A stretch of DNA of 64,000 nucleotides from Acidobacteriota bacterium (GTDB lineage: Bacteria > Acidobacteriota > Blastocatellia > Pyrinomonadales > Pyrinomonadaceae): positions 1 to 64,000 of the forward strand of contig JAIVJI010000069.1 in the NCBI GenBank assembly GCA_020200135.1, written 5' to 3'. A program made the position numbers and the translations under genes. Position 1 is the first letter of the stretch, and the number at the start of each line of letters is the position of its first letter. Positions 9,961 to 20,460 of the stretch are shown here, piece by piece. The notes under the pieces are model-generated. The model saw nothing but the letters and a program-made list of their open reading frames with translations. It had not been told where the DNA came from and made no database searches.

Positions 9961-10833
9961 TTTCAAAATCTCGTTCATCGCGCCCGTGCGGTAGCCGTGC
10001 AGGTCGAGCGTGACGTAGCGGAAGCCGAGCGCGCGGAAGCGCCGCGCCAGCTCGTCGGCGACCTCGCGCCTGAGCGCCTTGTCCAGCTCGGCGGGCGCGA
10101 CTTCGAGCCTGACCAGCTCGTCATGGTGGCGCACGCGGAACTCTCGGAAGCCGAGCTCGCGCATGACCTGTTCGCCTGTGTCCACGGTTCTCAGACGCTC
10201 GATGGTGACGGGCGTGCCGTAGGCGAGGCGCGAGGAGAGGCACGGGCTCGCGGGCTTGTCCCAGGTCGGGAGCCCCGCGCGCCGGCTCAAGGTTCGCACG
10301 TCCGCTTTGCTCATGCCGGCCTCGACGAGCGGGCTGCGCACGCCGCGCTCGCCGGCGGCCGCGCGACCCGGGCGGTAGTCGCCCAGGTCGTCCGTCGTCG
10401 AGCCGTCGAGGACGAAGGAGTACCCGCGCTCGGCGGCCAGCGGCGCGAGCTTCGAGTAGAGTTCTGACTTGCAGAAATAACACCGGTCGGACTCGTTGCG
10501 CAGGTAGCGCGGGTCGTCCATCTCACCGGTCTCGGTGTACTCGTGGTGAAGTCCCAGACGGGAGACGAGCGCGGCGACCTCTTCGCGCTGGTTCGACGCG
10601 AGGCTCGGCGAGACGCCCGTGACGCAGAGAGCGCGCCGGCCGAGCACCCGGTTGGCGAAGTGCGCGAGGTAGGTGCTGTCGACGCCGCCCGAGAAGGCGA
10701 TCAGCGCCGAGCCCATCCCGTCGAGAAGCGCGCGCAGAGCCTCCTCTTTGGCGAGCGCCGCACGCTCCTCTTCGGCGAGAGCTTCGGCGACTTCCACGCC
10801 CGGGGACTCTTCTTCGGCTGTCAGACTGTTCAC
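9922..10833 (-). CDS. larE: ATP-dependent sacrificial sulfur transferase LarE
   Basis: PP-loop ALIAFSGGVDSTYLAHFA plus NESDRCYFCKSELYSKL. Confidence 0.9.
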   Translation of the reverse strand: MNSLTAEEESPGVEVAEALAEEERAALAKEEALRALLDGMGSALIAFSGGVDSTYLAHFANRVLGRRALCVTGVSPSLASNQREEVAALVSRLGLHHEYTETGEMDDPRYLRNESDRCYFCKSELYSKLAPLAAERGYSFVLDGSTTDDLGDYRPGRAAAGERGVRSPLVEAGMSKADVRTLSRRAGLPTWDKPASPCLSSRLAYGTPVTIERLRTVDTGEQVMRELGFREFRVRHHDELVRLEVAPAELDKALRREVADELARRFRALGFRYVTLDLHGYRTGAMNEILKNRESGVGSRKPE

Positions 10834-11101
10834 GCTTCCCTTTTGGCCTCTCGCCGTAGACGAGCGGCGGCGCTACGAACGTGCGCGCTGTCTCAAGTTG
10901 TTTTGATGTAGGAGTCTTGCAAGCTCGGATGTTATCGCAGGCGCGCGGGGCACGCAACCCGGACGCCCGCGGCGCGCTCGCGGTCGCGGAGTCGGTGATT
11001 CGATAGACGGCCCCGCGCGCGCGTGCTATATTCGGCGCGAAACTCACGCGCGCGTCTCCCAACGTGGGCAGTTTCGGCTCCCCCGCCACACAACGCTTCA
11101 G

Positions 11102-12538
11102 ATGACTTCAGTCTCTCGCCAACTGCGGCTCGCCTTCGCGCTCGTCTTGTTGTGCGCGCCGGCGACGCGGGCGCAGGAGACCGACGAGTTCGGCGACACG
11201 GCGGCCGACCCCGTCAAGCTCTTCAACCGCGCACAGGAGGCGCACGCGAAGAAGGACTACGCGCGCGCGCTCGAACTCTACGAAGAGGCTTTGCAGCTCC
11301 GGCCCGAGTTCCCCGAGGCCGAGTTTCAGAAGGCCGGCGCGCTCGTCGCGCTCAAGCGTCTGCCCGAGGCCGAGAAGTCTTACCGGCGCGCGATTGAGCT
11401 GCGCCGGACATGGTCGCTCCCGCACGCCGCGCTCGGCCTGTTGCTCGTGCGCATCGAGGGGCGCGAGCGCGAGGCCGAGCCTCTGTTCCGACGCGCGCTC
11501 GAGCTCGACGCGAAGAATCTGACGGCGGCCGTCGGGCTGGCCGAGATGCGCACGCGCGCGGGCGACGCCGCCGAGGCCGTCAAGTTCTCGCGCCTCGCGG
11601 CCGAGCTAAAGCCGGGCGACGCCTCGCTCTGGACCTCGCTCGGGGTAGTCGAAGCCTGGGCGAAGGAGTCGGCCGCCGCGCTCAGGAGTTTCGAGCGCGC
11701 CCTCGCCCTCGACCCGTCACAGGTCGAGGCGCATGTCGGGCGCGCCGACCTGCTTTTTGTCATGGGCGAGCGCGAGCGCGCCCTCGAAGACCTGCGCGCG
11801 GCCGAGGCGAAAGCGAAGTCTGACTGGCGGCTCGCCATCAGGGTCGCTGACCGCTACGGGCTGTTCGGGCAAAAGGGGGAGGCGCGGCGCGTCTACGAGT
11901 CTCTCCCCGGAGAGGCCAAACAGTCTGAGGCCGGCAGGAAGCTCTTCGCCGCACTCGCCGCCGCGCCGTGCGAAGACACGCCCCATGCCCGCTCCCTGCT
12001 GGCACTGCTCGTCGCAGACGACCCGCGGAACGCGGCCGCGCTCGCCTGCCTCGGGCTGCTCACGCGCACGTCAGACCCCGCCGCTTCGGCCGACTTCTAC
12101 AGGCGCGCGTTCGAGGCCGAGCCGCGCAACGTCGACCACGCGGTCGGCTACGCGGCGGCGCTCGTCCAACAGCGACGGTTCGCCGAGGCGGCCTCCATCC
12201 TGCGGCGCGTCCTCCAGGCCGCACCCGACAAGTACGAGGCGCACGCGAACCTCGCCGCCGCCCTCTACGAAATGAAGCTTTACAACGAGGCCGTTGTGGA
12301 ATACAAATGGCTCAGCCGGGCGCGGCCCGAGCTGTCTGTCGTCCATTTTTTCATCGCCACCGCGCACGACCGCCTCGGCGAGTACGAGGCGGCGCTCGGA
12401 GCGTACGAGACTTTCCTCGCGCGCGCCGACGCGCGGCTCAACCAGCTCGAAATCGAGAAGGTCAACCTGCGGCTCCCCTCGCTGCGCAACCAGGTCAAGC
12501 GCGGCGAGGGGGTCAAGAAGGACAAGAGGGCGCAGTGA
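11102..12538 (+). CDS. Secreted tetratricopeptide-repeat protein
   Basis: Signal peptide and repeated TPR motifs (ALELYEEALQLRPEFPEAEFQKAGAL). Confidence 0.88.
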   Translation: MTSVSRQLRLAFALVLLCAPATRAQETDEFGDTAADPVKLFNRAQEAHAKKDYARALELYEEALQLRPEFPEAEFQKAGALVALKRLPEAEKSYRRAIELRRTWSLPHAALGLLLVRIEGREREAEPLFRRALELDAKNLTAAVGLAEMRTRAGDAAEAVKFSRLAAELKPGDASLWTSLGVVEAWAKESAAALRSFERALALDPSQVEAHVGRADLLFVMGERERALEDLRAAEAKAKSDWRLAIRVADRYGLFGQKGEARRVYESLPGEAKQSEAGRKLFAALAAAPCEDTPHARSLLALLVADDPRNAAALACLGLLTRTSDPAASADFYRRAFEAEPRNVDHAVGYAAALVQQRRFAEAASILRRVLQAAPDKYEAHANLAAALYEMKLYNEAVVEYKWLSRARPELSVVHFFIATAHDRLGEYEAALGAYETFLARADARLNQLEIEKVNLRLPSLRNQVKRGEGVKKDKRAQ

Positions 12539-13215
12539 TGAACACGAATCGCAGCGCGATGCTAACGCCCGAGCCGCCCGCGGCCGCGAGGCGGCGGGCG
12601 CCCCGACTGATTCTCCTTTTGGCTCTCGTCGCTCTCGCGTACGCCGAGGCCGGCGCGCAGGAAGCGCCCGCGCCACAGCCGACGCCGCAAGAGGAGGGCG
12701 GGCCGCCGCCCATGCGCTACCTGCCGACGGAGGTGCGCGGCCGCCTCGACGCCGAGCGCGACCCGAAGGCGCGCGCGCGCCTCGGGATGCTCATCGCCGA
12801 GGAGTGCCTCGAGCGCGCGGCGCGGCTCGCCGAGCAGGACCAGTTCATCGCGGCCACGGGTCAGGTCGGCGTCTACCAGGCCGTCGTCGAGGACACGCTC
12901 GGCTTCCTGCACAAGCCGGGGCGGCCCGGCAACAAGCTGCGCGACATCTTCAAGCGCGTCGAGATCACGCTCCGCACGCACGTCACGCGGCTCGAGACCA
13001 TCCGGCGGGGTCTGCCGTCGCAGCACGCCGTCTACTTGAAGGACGCCATCGACTTCGTCCGCGACAGCCGCGACCAGGCGCTCGGCGCCTTCTACGACGA
13101 CTCCGTCTTACGCGAGCCGCGCCGGCCCGCGGTGACGAACGCCACCGGCGAGCGCGCGACGAGCAACACCGGGGCGCGACCCGAGGACGAGAAGAAGCCC
13201 GACCCGCGCCGCTAG
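12538..13215 (+). CDS. Secreted hypothetical protein
   Basis: TGATG overlap with TPR gene; MNTNRSAML... hydrophobic leader; coding-like GC3. Confidence 0.75.
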   Translation: MNTNRSAMLTPEPPAAARRRAPRLILLLALVALAYAEAGAQEAPAPQPTPQEEGGPPPMRYLPTEVRGRLDAERDPKARARLGMLIAEECLERAARLAEQDQFIAATGQVGVYQAVVEDTLGFLHKPGRPGNKLRDIFKRVEITLRTHVTRLETIRRGLPSQHAVYLKDAIDFVRDSRDQALGAFYDDSVLREPRRPAVTNATGERATSNTGARPEDEKKPDPRR

Positions 13216-13234
13216 CCGCGACGCCAAAGCAGTC

Positions 13235-13837
13235 ATGAACAGCCCGCACACTCCGACGCGCGCACGCCTCTGCCGACTGCGCGCCGCCGCACCCCTGCTC
13301 TTCGCGCTCTGCCTCTGCCTGGCCTTCACGTCGGTCGCCACGGCGCAGCGGCGGCGCGAGCACCTGACGCCCGAGGAGATAGAACTCGTGCGCGACAACC
13401 AGGTGCTCGACGCGCGCACCGGCGTCTTCATCAAGGCCGCCGAGCGCCGCCTGCTCGCCGTCACCAAACCGGCCGAGGCCGCGCAGAACGCGGCGAAGGA
13501 GAAGGAGAAGTGGGGCGAGGTCAAGGGCACGCGCGCGCAGCTCTTCTACGACATCTCGAAGATTCTCGACGAGGCGGTCGTCAACGTCGACGACGTCGCC
13601 GTCCACGACCCCGCCAGCCCGCTGCTGCGCAAGTCGCTCTTCATGCTCGCGCAGGCGGCCGGGCGCATCCTGCCCGAGTTGTCGAGGCTGCGCGCGGGCG
13701 TGACGGAGGAGGCCGAGGCCGACCAGCTCGACCGCGCGCTCGAGACGGCGCAGGAGATAGCCGAGGCCGCCAGGGAGCGCGGCGTCAACGCCGAAGACCT
13801 GAAGGCCAAGGCGAAGGCCGTGAAGAAGGACAACTGA
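13235..13837 (+). CDS. Secreted hypothetical protein
   Basis: Signal peptide LCRLRAAAPLLFALCLCLAFTSVATAQ; follows previous gene closely. Confidence 0.75.
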   Translation: MNSPHTPTRARLCRLRAAAPLLFALCLCLAFTSVATAQRRREHLTPEEIELVRDNQVLDARTGVFIKAAERRLLAVTKPAEAAQNAAKEKEKWGEVKGTRAQLFYDISKILDEAVVNVDDVAVHDPASPLLRKSLFMLAQAAGRILPELSRLRAGVTEEAEADQLDRALETAQEIAEAARERGVNAEDLKAKAKAVKKDN

Positions 13838-13868
13838 GTCGGGGTCTGGAGCTTGACCGGGGCGACCG

Positions 13869-13905
13869 GGCGGCGCGCGTGCTTCTACAAGAAAGCCGCG
13901 CCGCC
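13869..13905 (+). terminator. Rho-independent terminator of TPR operon
   Basis: GGCGGCGCG ... CGCGCCGCC followed by TTTTTTATTT. Confidence 0.75.
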
Positions 13906-13994
13906 TTTTTTATTTCGACTAATTTCGCCGGTCCCGAACCGCCCGGCCGTTTGTGTCGTAGAATAGGGCGCGAAAGGAAACGCGGAAAAAGTTT

Positions 13995-14567
13995 ATGGAG
14001 AGCAGATTCTACCCCGGCGTCCAGGCCGACGCGGCGCCGCTCCAGAGAGAGCTGCGCGCACTCTTCGACGCCGACCCGGCTTACGAAATCCAGACGATGC
14101 AGGTCTCTGCGACCGCCGTCCTTCAGGCGCGAAAGACCGGGACGCTGCGCGACCTGACGGGGCTCTCGGCGGCGCTGACCATCAAGGTCACGCCCGAGCA
14201 CGGCGGCACGCGCGTCGAGATGGGGATGCAGAAGTGGTTCGACAAGGCGGCGGTCGCCGCGGTCGCCTTCGTCGTCTTCCCGCCGCTGCTGGCGCTGCCC
14301 GCGCTCGGCGCCTACTGGCAGCACAAGGTGACCGAGGACGCGTGGAGGATCGTCGAGGCGCACGTCGCGCGCAAGGCCGGCGGCTACGTGCCGCCGATGC
14401 CCGGCCGCTGCGGCACGTGCGGCACGACGGTCAGCTCGGGCTCGGCCTTCTGCTCGGGCTGCGGCGCGAGCGTCAAGGCCGCGCCCACCTGCGCCTCCTG
14501 CGGCGCGCAGCAGAAGGACCCCGCCGCGCGCTTCTGCAACCGCTGCGGGAAACCTTTGACGAGTTGA
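13995..14567 (+). CDS. Zinc-ribbon domain protein
   Basis: Two CxxC...CxxC ribbons: CGTCGTTVSSGSAFCSGCG and CASCGAQQKDPAARFCNRCGKPL. Confidence 0.8.
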   Translation: MESRFYPGVQADAAPLQRELRALFDADPAYEIQTMQVSATAVLQARKTGTLRDLTGLSAALTIKVTPEHGGTRVEMGMQKWFDKAAVAAVAFVVFPPLLALPALGAYWQHKVTEDAWRIVEAHVARKAGGYVPPMPGRCGTCGTTVSSGSAFCSGCGASVKAAPTCASCGAQQKDPAARFCNRCGKPLTS

Positions 14568-14928
14568 GTCGGGACGCCGGGCGGTGGCGGGCGGGTCGGT
14601 CTTACGCGGCGGCGCGGACGGCCGCCGCGGACGGCAGGCGCTGGAGGTGTTTGACGTACGTGCCGCCGTGGTAGAAACCGCCCGGCGCGCCGCTCGCGCG
14701 GTGGACGCACTCGCGCAGACGGTAATCCTGCTCGCTCTTCAAGTCGGGTTGACCTCGCTATTTCCTCTTTAAATGTATTGCAAAGCTGGGAGGGCACGGC
14801 GCTCGCCTCGAAGCGCGGGTGAATGTTTACCACGCGCGCCCTCACGCGGAAGTTGCATTGTCGTTGCGGAACTATTATTTTGCCGCCCCCCGGTTGAAAA
14901 GAATCATCGTTTAGGGAATCATCCACGA

Positions 14929-15312
14929 ATGGCCGGGAGGCAGCCCGAAGATTTGACCATCCTCGTCGTCGAGGACTACGAGGACACGAGCCTCGCCATG
15001 CGCCTCGCGCTCGAACAGAAGGGCTACCACATCCTGGAGGCTTCGGACGGGGCGCGCGCCGTCGAGGTCGCCGCCGTCATGCGCCCCGACGTGGTGCTGA
15101 TGGACTTGAACCTGCCCGTGCTCGACGGCTTCGGCGCGGCCGAGCGCATCCGCGCCAACCCCGAGCTGAAAGAGAAGGTCATCATCGCCGTCACCGCCCA
15201 CCACGACCCGGACCTGCGTGCCCGCGCGCTCGCCTCGGGCTGCGACGCCTTCGTCACCAAGCCCGTCGACTTCGAGTGGCTCGGCGACCTCATCTCGAAT
15301 CTCCTCCCCTGA
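14929..15312 (+). CDS. Single-domain response regulator (receiver)
   Basis: MAGRQPEDLTILVVEDYEDTSLAMRLALEQKGY...DVVLMDLNLPVLDG...FVTKPVD. Confidence 0.92.
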   Translation: MAGRQPEDLTILVVEDYEDTSLAMRLALEQKGYHILEASDGARAVEVAAVMRPDVVLMDLNLPVLDGFGAAERIRANPELKEKVIIAVTAHHDPDLRARALASGCDAFVTKPVDFEWLGDLISNLLP

Positions 15313-15681
15313 GCTATGCTGAGCTGAGTTGGGCTGAGCCGGCGCCGCGCCGCGTCAAGCGTTTTCGGATTTTCCTCCCGAAGCGCGGACGCACGCGTGC
15401 AAACTTCTGGACGCGCCGCGCCCGCCGAATTTTTGAAGCGGGCGCGGCGTTATCCATTTTCGGCAATGGCCGCGCGCGGATTCTTTGAATGTCCGTTCGA
15501 CGCTCACCCATCTTTGCGCGCGTCACGAGAAACACACCCGTCGGGCACGCTTCTTGTCTTAAACCTTCACAACGGAGCGGGCACCCACCCCGAACCAAAG
15601 CCGACTCCCCGGCGTGTTTCAAATAATTGGACGAGCCCGGCGGGATGACCGGGGCTCGGAGGGAAACAAGGAGTAAGAGTT

Positions 15682-18600
15682 ATGAGAAGGGCAAAATTGC
15701 TCAGGGTGACGTGTGCCTTGTTGAGCGTCGTCGCGCTCATCACAGGCCTGGCGGCGACGGCCGCCGCACAACAGACGACAGGCAACGTGCGCGGCGTCGT
15801 CGCCGACCCGAACGGGGCCGCCGTGACCGGCGCGCGCGTGACCATCACCAGCAAGCAGACCAACCAGTCGCAGAGCGCGCAGACCAACGACAGCGGCGAG
15901 TACCAGTTCAACAACCTGCTCGCCGGCGACTACACCGTCGAGGTCTCGGCCGCCAACTTCAAGACGACCACGCTCAGCGAAGTGCGCGTCCAGCTCAACC
16001 AGACGACCGACCTCCCGGTGCAGCTCCAGCTCGGGCTCCAGGGCGAGACCGTCGAGGTCTCGGCCGCCGGGGCCGAGCTGGTCAACACGACCGACAACAC
16101 GCTCGCCAAGTCGTTCGGCGAGCGGCAGGTCGTCGAGCTCGGCATCACCAACGTCGGCGGCGCGTTCGGCGGCGGCGTCAACAACCTCGCGCTGCTCGCG
16201 CCCAACGTCACCTCGTCGGGCGGCGTCGGCGTCGGCACCGGCGGGTCGGTCGGCGGCCAGCGCCCGCGGAACAACAACTTCATGCTCGACGGCGTGGACA
16301 ACAACCGCAAGGACGTGACCGGGCCCACCGTCTACGTCTCGCCGGAGAACGTCGCCGAGTTCTCGCTCCTCCAGAACCAGTTCTCCGCCGAGTTCGGCCG
16401 CTCGAACGGCGGGCAGTTCATCACCGTCACCAAGTCCGGGGCCAACGACCTGCACGGCTCGGCCTTCGGCTTCATCCGCAACCGCTACCTGAACGCGCTC
16501 GACACGCTCCAGAAGGCCGCCGGCATCACGCGCAACCGCGCCGACGGCGACCTCTTCATGCCGCGCTCGGACTTCTTCCGCGGCGGCTTCAACCTCGGCG
16601 GGCCGGTCTACCTCCCGCGCTTCGGCGAGGGCGGCCCGCGCTACTGGAGCGGGCGCGACAAGGCGTTCTTCTTCTTCGGCTACGAGCGCTTGCAGCTCGG
16701 CTCGGCGGCGGGCGTCGGCGGCCTGACGACCCCGACGGCCGCGGGCTTCGCCACGCTGCGGTCGCTCCCCGGACTGTCGCCGACGAACCTCGCCGTCTTC
16801 AACACCTACGTCCCCGTCGCGCCCACGCAGACCGGCACCGTGCCCTTCTGCCTCGTCCCGCGCGCGGGCGGCGAGTGTCCCTCGGGCCAGTCCATCAACA
16901 TCCCCGTGGGCGACGTGGCCGTGCCCTCGCCGAACTTCACCAAGCAGAACCACGTCGTGGCGAACCTCGACTTCAACCAGTCGGCCACGACGCAGCACCG
17001 CTTCCGCTTCACGATGACCAACACGGCCGACATCGACACGACGGCCAACCTGCCGGCCTTCTTCGTCGCCCTGCCGATACCGGGGCGGCTCTTCTCCTAC
17101 ACGCTGCTGCACAACTTCACGCCGAGCCTGATCAACGAGACGCGGCTCGCCTACCGGCGCTTCGCGCAGCCCATCACGGTGCCGTCGGGGCTCTCGTTCC
17201 CGGGGCTCGACCAGTTCCCGAACATCGGGCTGCGCGACCTCGGGCTCGACATCGGCCCGAACCCGAACGCGCCGCAGACCTACGTCGAGAACAACTACCA
17301 GGTCGTCAACAACATGACTTACCTGCGCGGCAACCACTCGTTCAAGTTCGGCGGCGACTTCCGCCGCGTCATCTCGCCGCAGTCGTTCGTCCAGCGCCAG
17401 CGCGGCGACTACCAGTACAACACCTTCGACCTCTTCCTGCAGGACATCAGCCCCGACTTCCTCGCGGAGCGGACGGTGGGCGCGTCGCCCTACTACGGCG
17501 ACCAGCACCTGCTCTACGCCTTCGCGCAGGACGACTGGCGCGTGCGCCCGAACCTGACGCTCAACCTCGGGGTCAACTACGCCTACCAGGAGGTGCCGAA
17601 GGGCGCGAACCTCCAGACCCTGAACGCCATCGCCAGCGTCCCCGGACTCATCGAGTTCCGCGAGCCGAAGGAGCAGCTCTACAACTTCGCCCCGAAGGCC
17701 GGCATCGTCTGGTCGCCGAACTTCGGCGAAGGTGTGCTCGGCCGCGTCTTCGGCTCGCAGGGCAAGAGCTCTATCCGCGCCGGCTTCTCGATGGCGTACG
17801 ACTACGTCTTCGACAACCTCTACATCCTCGCGCTGCCACCGCAGAGCAACCAGACCGTCGCCGTCGAGCCGGACGCGGCGCTCCCCGGCTTCATCGCCGG
17901 CGGCGCCATCCCGCCGACGCCGGTCGACGTCGGGGGCGACGCGGCCGCCGCGCGCGCCAACACCGCCTCCTTCATCCCAGACCAGGAGGTGCCCTACTCG
18001 CTGACGTGGTCGCTCAGCTACCAGCGCCAGTTCCTTAACGACTGGTCGTTCGAGGCGCGCTATTTGGGCACGCGCGGCGTCCACCTGCTCACGCAGAACC
18101 GTCTGAACAGCCAGCCGAAGGCGTCGCCCTCGCTCGGCGGGTTGCCGACGTTCCTTCAAAGGCCGTCGCAGGCGCAGCTCGACGCTCTGCCCTTAACGCT
18201 CGACGCCATCAACGCGCGCTCGAACTACGAGCCGCGCTACGAGGCCGCCGGGTTCAACGGCGCGCGCGTCGTCGGCTTCCTGTCGAACGGCAACTCGACC
18301 TACCACGGCGCGTCGGCCTCGCTCTCGCGCCGCTTCGCGCGGGGGTTCCAGATGACGGCCGCCTACACCTGGAGCCACCTGATTGACGACACCACCGCCG
18401 AGGTCTTCTCGACCGTCCTGAGCCCGCGCCGCGTCGAGGACTTCCAGGACCTCAGGCGCGAGCGCGCCGACTCGGCGCTCGACCGCCGGCACCGCTTTAC
18501 GGTCGGCGCCATCTACGAGCTGCCCTTCTTCCGCAACCACTCGAGCCGCTTCGTCCGCACGGCGCTCGGCGGCTTCCAGCTCGCCGGCACCTACATGGCC

Positions 18601-19110
18601 GAATCGGGTCAGAGGGCGACGGTGCTCTCGGGCATCGACTCGAACCTGAACGGCGACGCGGCGGCCGACCGCACCATCCGCAACCCGGCCGGGCTGCGCA
18701 ACACGGCGAGCACCGTGACGGCGCTGACCAACAGCGGCGGGCGGGTCGTCGGCTACCTGGCCGACGACCCGAACGCCGAGTACATCCAGGCCGGCCTGGG
18801 CGCGCTCTCGAACTCGGCGCGCAACACGCTCCAGCTGCCCGGCATCAACAACATCGACCTGTCGCTCTTCAAGAACTTCCACTTCGGGGGCGACACGCGC
18901 CGGCGCATACAGGTGCGCGCCGACTTCTTCAACGCCTTCAACCACCCGCAGTACATCCCGGGTCTGCCGAACGACGTGTCGCCGCTCCCGACCACGGGCG
19001 TCGGTCAGGTCAACACGATCTTCGCCGGGAACACTGACTTCAACCGCCCCGGCCGCGTCTTCAGCAGCAACCCGCGCGTCATCCAGATGGCGCTCCGGTT
19101 CGACTTCTAA
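15682..19110 (+). CDS. TonB-dependent receptor with carboxypeptidase-regulatory-like N-terminal domain (Oar-like)
   Basis: Signal peptide; GNVRGVVADPNGAAVTGARVTITSKQTNQSQSAQTNDSGEYQFNNLLAGDYTVEVSA; plug and barrel; C-terminal aromatic Phe. Confidence 0.92.
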   Translation: MRRAKLLRVTCALLSVVALITGLAATAAAQQTTGNVRGVVADPNGAAVTGARVTITSKQTNQSQSAQTNDSGEYQFNNLLAGDYTVEVSAANFKTTTLSEVRVQLNQTTDLPVQLQLGLQGETVEVSAAGAELVNTTDNTLAKSFGERQVVELGITNVGGAFGGGVNNLALLAPNVTSSGGVGVGTGGSVGGQRPRNNNFMLDGVDNNRKDVTGPTVYVSPENVAEFSLLQNQFSAEFGRSNGGQFITVTKSGANDLHGSAFGFIRNRYLNALDTLQKAAGITRNRADGDLFMPRSDFFRGGFNLGGPVYLPRFGEGGPRYWSGRDKAFFFFGYERLQLGSAAGVGGLTTPTAAGFATLRSLPGLSPTNLAVFNTYVPVAPTQTGTVPFCLVPRAGGECPSGQSINIPVGDVAVPSPNFTKQNHVVANLDFNQSATTQHRFRFTMTNTADIDTTANLPAFFVALPIPGRLFSYTLLHNFTPSLINETRLAYRRFAQPITVPSGLSFPGLDQFPNIGLRDLGLDIGPNPNAPQTYVENNYQVVNNMTYLRGNHSFKFGGDFRRVISPQSFVQRQRGDYQYNTFDLFLQDISPDFLAERTVGASPYYGDQHLLYAFAQDDWRVRPNLTLNLGVNYAYQEVPKGANLQTLNAIASVPGLIEFREPKEQLYNFAPKAGIVWSPNFGEGVLGRVFGSQGKSSIRAGFSMAYDYVFDNLYILALPPQSNQTVAVEPDAALPGFIAGGAIPPTPVDVGGDAAAARANTASFIPDQEVPYSLTWSLSYQRQFLNDWSFEARYLGTRGVHLLTQNRLNSQPKASPSLGGLPTFLQRPSQAQLDALPLTLDAINARSNYEPRYEAAGFNGARVVGFLSNGNSTYHGASASLSRRFARGFQMTAAYTWSHLIDDTTAEVFSTVLSPRRVEDFQDLRRERADSALDRRHRFTVGAIYELPFFRNHSSRFVRTALGGFQLAGTYMAESGQRATVLSGIDSNLNGDAAADRTIRNPAGLRNTASTVTALTNSGGRVVGYLADDPNAEYIQAGLGALSNSARNTLQLPGINNIDLSLFKNFHFGGDTRRRIQVRADFFNAFNHPQYIPGLPNDVSPLPTTGVGQVNTIFAGNTDFNRPGRVFSSNPRVIQMALRFDF

Positions 19111-19149
19111 AGACCGGCGCGGGACTTCCCCGTTAACCTTTCACCCTGC

Positions 19150-19179
19150 GAGGGGCGGCCGCACAAACGGCCGCCCCTC
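19150..19179 (+). terminator. Rho-independent terminator of TonB receptor gene
   Basis: GAGGGGCGGCCG cacaaa CGGCCGCCCCTC then TTTTCTT. Confidence 0.8.
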
Positions 19180-19212
19180 TTTTCTTCCCGGAAAAAAATC
19201 TCCCCCCCGGCC

Positions 19213-19260
19213 GTTTCATGTGTGAAAAAGCGTTGCGCCGCTGTTTCACCTGTGATACAG
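19213..19260. promoter_or_regulatory. Two operator-like dyads upstream of AAA ATPase gene
   Basis: TTTCATGTGTGAAA and CTGTTTCACCTGTGATACAG, ~29 nt apart. Confidence 0.4.
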
Positions 19261-19383
19261 TGCCCGAGAATCGCGGAGCGACTCCCGAAGTTCCGGGAAG
19301 AGTTCTCCGCCGGTCAGGCGCAGCAAGAGAGGCCCCCCTCCAGCATTTTCAGGCCGCAACCGGCTTTTGAGGAGAATTGAGTG

Positions 19384-20448
19384 ATGAGCAATACGACGAA
19401 ACCGAGAATTAACCCTTTGAGCCGGCGGCCGCGCCAGCAGCGTCTGGTGATGGCGGTGCGCGGCGGCGCCGGGACGGGCAAGAGCTGGTTCCTGCGCTCG
19501 CTCGCGGAGGCCGGCCTCGGCCGCCTCTGCATCTTCGACGTGGAGCGCAAGACGCGCCTCCTCGCGGGCGTCGGCAACCACTTCGACGGTCTTGAGATCG
19601 AGCACCCGGACGAGCTGCCCGAGTTCATCGACTGGGCCCTGTCGGGCGAGGGCAAGGAGCAGAACTACGGCTGCTTCGGGCTCGACTCGTGGGCGGCCTA
19701 CTTCAGCGCCAAGCACGCCGAGACCATCAAGGCCGTCCGCGACCGCACGGGCGACACCCTCTCACAACCCACGGCCGAGGAGCTTGCGGCCGACCAGATG
19801 GTCTTGCAGGGCGTGCTCCGGCGGCTCTGCATGGAGTCGGGCAAGTCCGTCGTCATCGTCGACCAGATTCCGGCGAAGGGCAAAGAGCAGAAGGAGGACA
19901 ACGAGATCGGGCGCGTGCTGCCGATGACGGCCTCGGGCCTCGAGTATTTCGTTGACGTGATGGTGGAGGTCTCTTTGCAGGAGCGCGACGGCGAGATCGT
20001 CCGCGTCTTCCAGGTCGTGAAGTCGAACAGCCCGGCCTTCGAGGTCGGCTTCGAGCTGACAGGCAGCGTCACCTTCAAGGACTTCCTCGACCACATGAAG
20101 CGCGAGCACGGCGGCGACCTGCCGATGGAAGCGCCGAAGCCGGCTTCGGTGCCCGAGACCATCGAGGAGAAGCAGCCGCTCACGCTCGTCCAGCCGACGA
20201 TGACCGTGCAGGAGCTGGTCGAGAAGGCCGAGCGCCTGGGCTTCAAGCAGGCCGACGTGGTGACGGGCGCGCGCGTCTACCACAACCAGCCGAACATCTA
20301 CCGCCTGACACCTGAGCAGGTCGCGGACCTCGACCGCCGCATGACCGCACGCGCCGAGCGCGTCAAGATGGCCCAGACCACGGAAGAAGTCGAAGACGAG
20401 AAGCCCGCCGCACGCGCGCAGGCCGCACGCAACCTCAAGCGCGCCTGA
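19384..20448 (+). CDS. Phage-type P-loop ATPase (AAA_24 / RecA-like core)
   Basis: RLVMAVRGGAGTGKSWFLRSLAEAGLGRLCIFDVERKTRLL Walker A; VVIVDQIPAKG; organisation as in phage nucleotide-binding proteins. Confidence 0.7.
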   Translation: MSNTTKPRINPLSRRPRQQRLVMAVRGGAGTGKSWFLRSLAEAGLGRLCIFDVERKTRLLAGVGNHFDGLEIEHPDELPEFIDWALSGEGKEQNYGCFGLDSWAAYFSAKHAETIKAVRDRTGDTLSQPTAEELAADQMVLQGVLRRLCMESGKSVVIVDQIPAKGKEQKEDNEIGRVLPMTASGLEYFVDVMVEVSLQERDGEIVRVFQVVKSNSPAFEVGFELTGSVTFKDFLDHMKREHGGDLPMEAPKPASVPETIEEKQPLTLVQPTMTVQELVEKAERLGFKQADVVTGARVYHNQPNIYRLTPEQVADLDRRMTARAERVKMAQTTEEVEDEKPAARAQAARNLKRA

Positions 20449-20460
20449 GGCCCGGCCGCA

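Noticed and set aside
9922-10833. A full lar (lactate racemase Ni-pincer) locus
   Set aside because: Only larE is present; larB/larC/larA not seen in the window.
15415-15448. Hairpin GCCGCGCCCGC/GCGGGCGCGGC upstream of the TonB receptor as a riboswitch
   Set aside because: Short GC-rich stem with no T-tract and no recognisable aptamer; likely ordinary terminator or chance.
15619-18159. 846-aa minus-strand ORF (and the 803-aa plus-strand shifted ORF) over the TonB receptor
   Set aside because: Shadow ORFs in high-GC DNA; Arg/Val/Asp-rich low-information translation with no domain, while the +1 frame is a clear Oar-like receptor.
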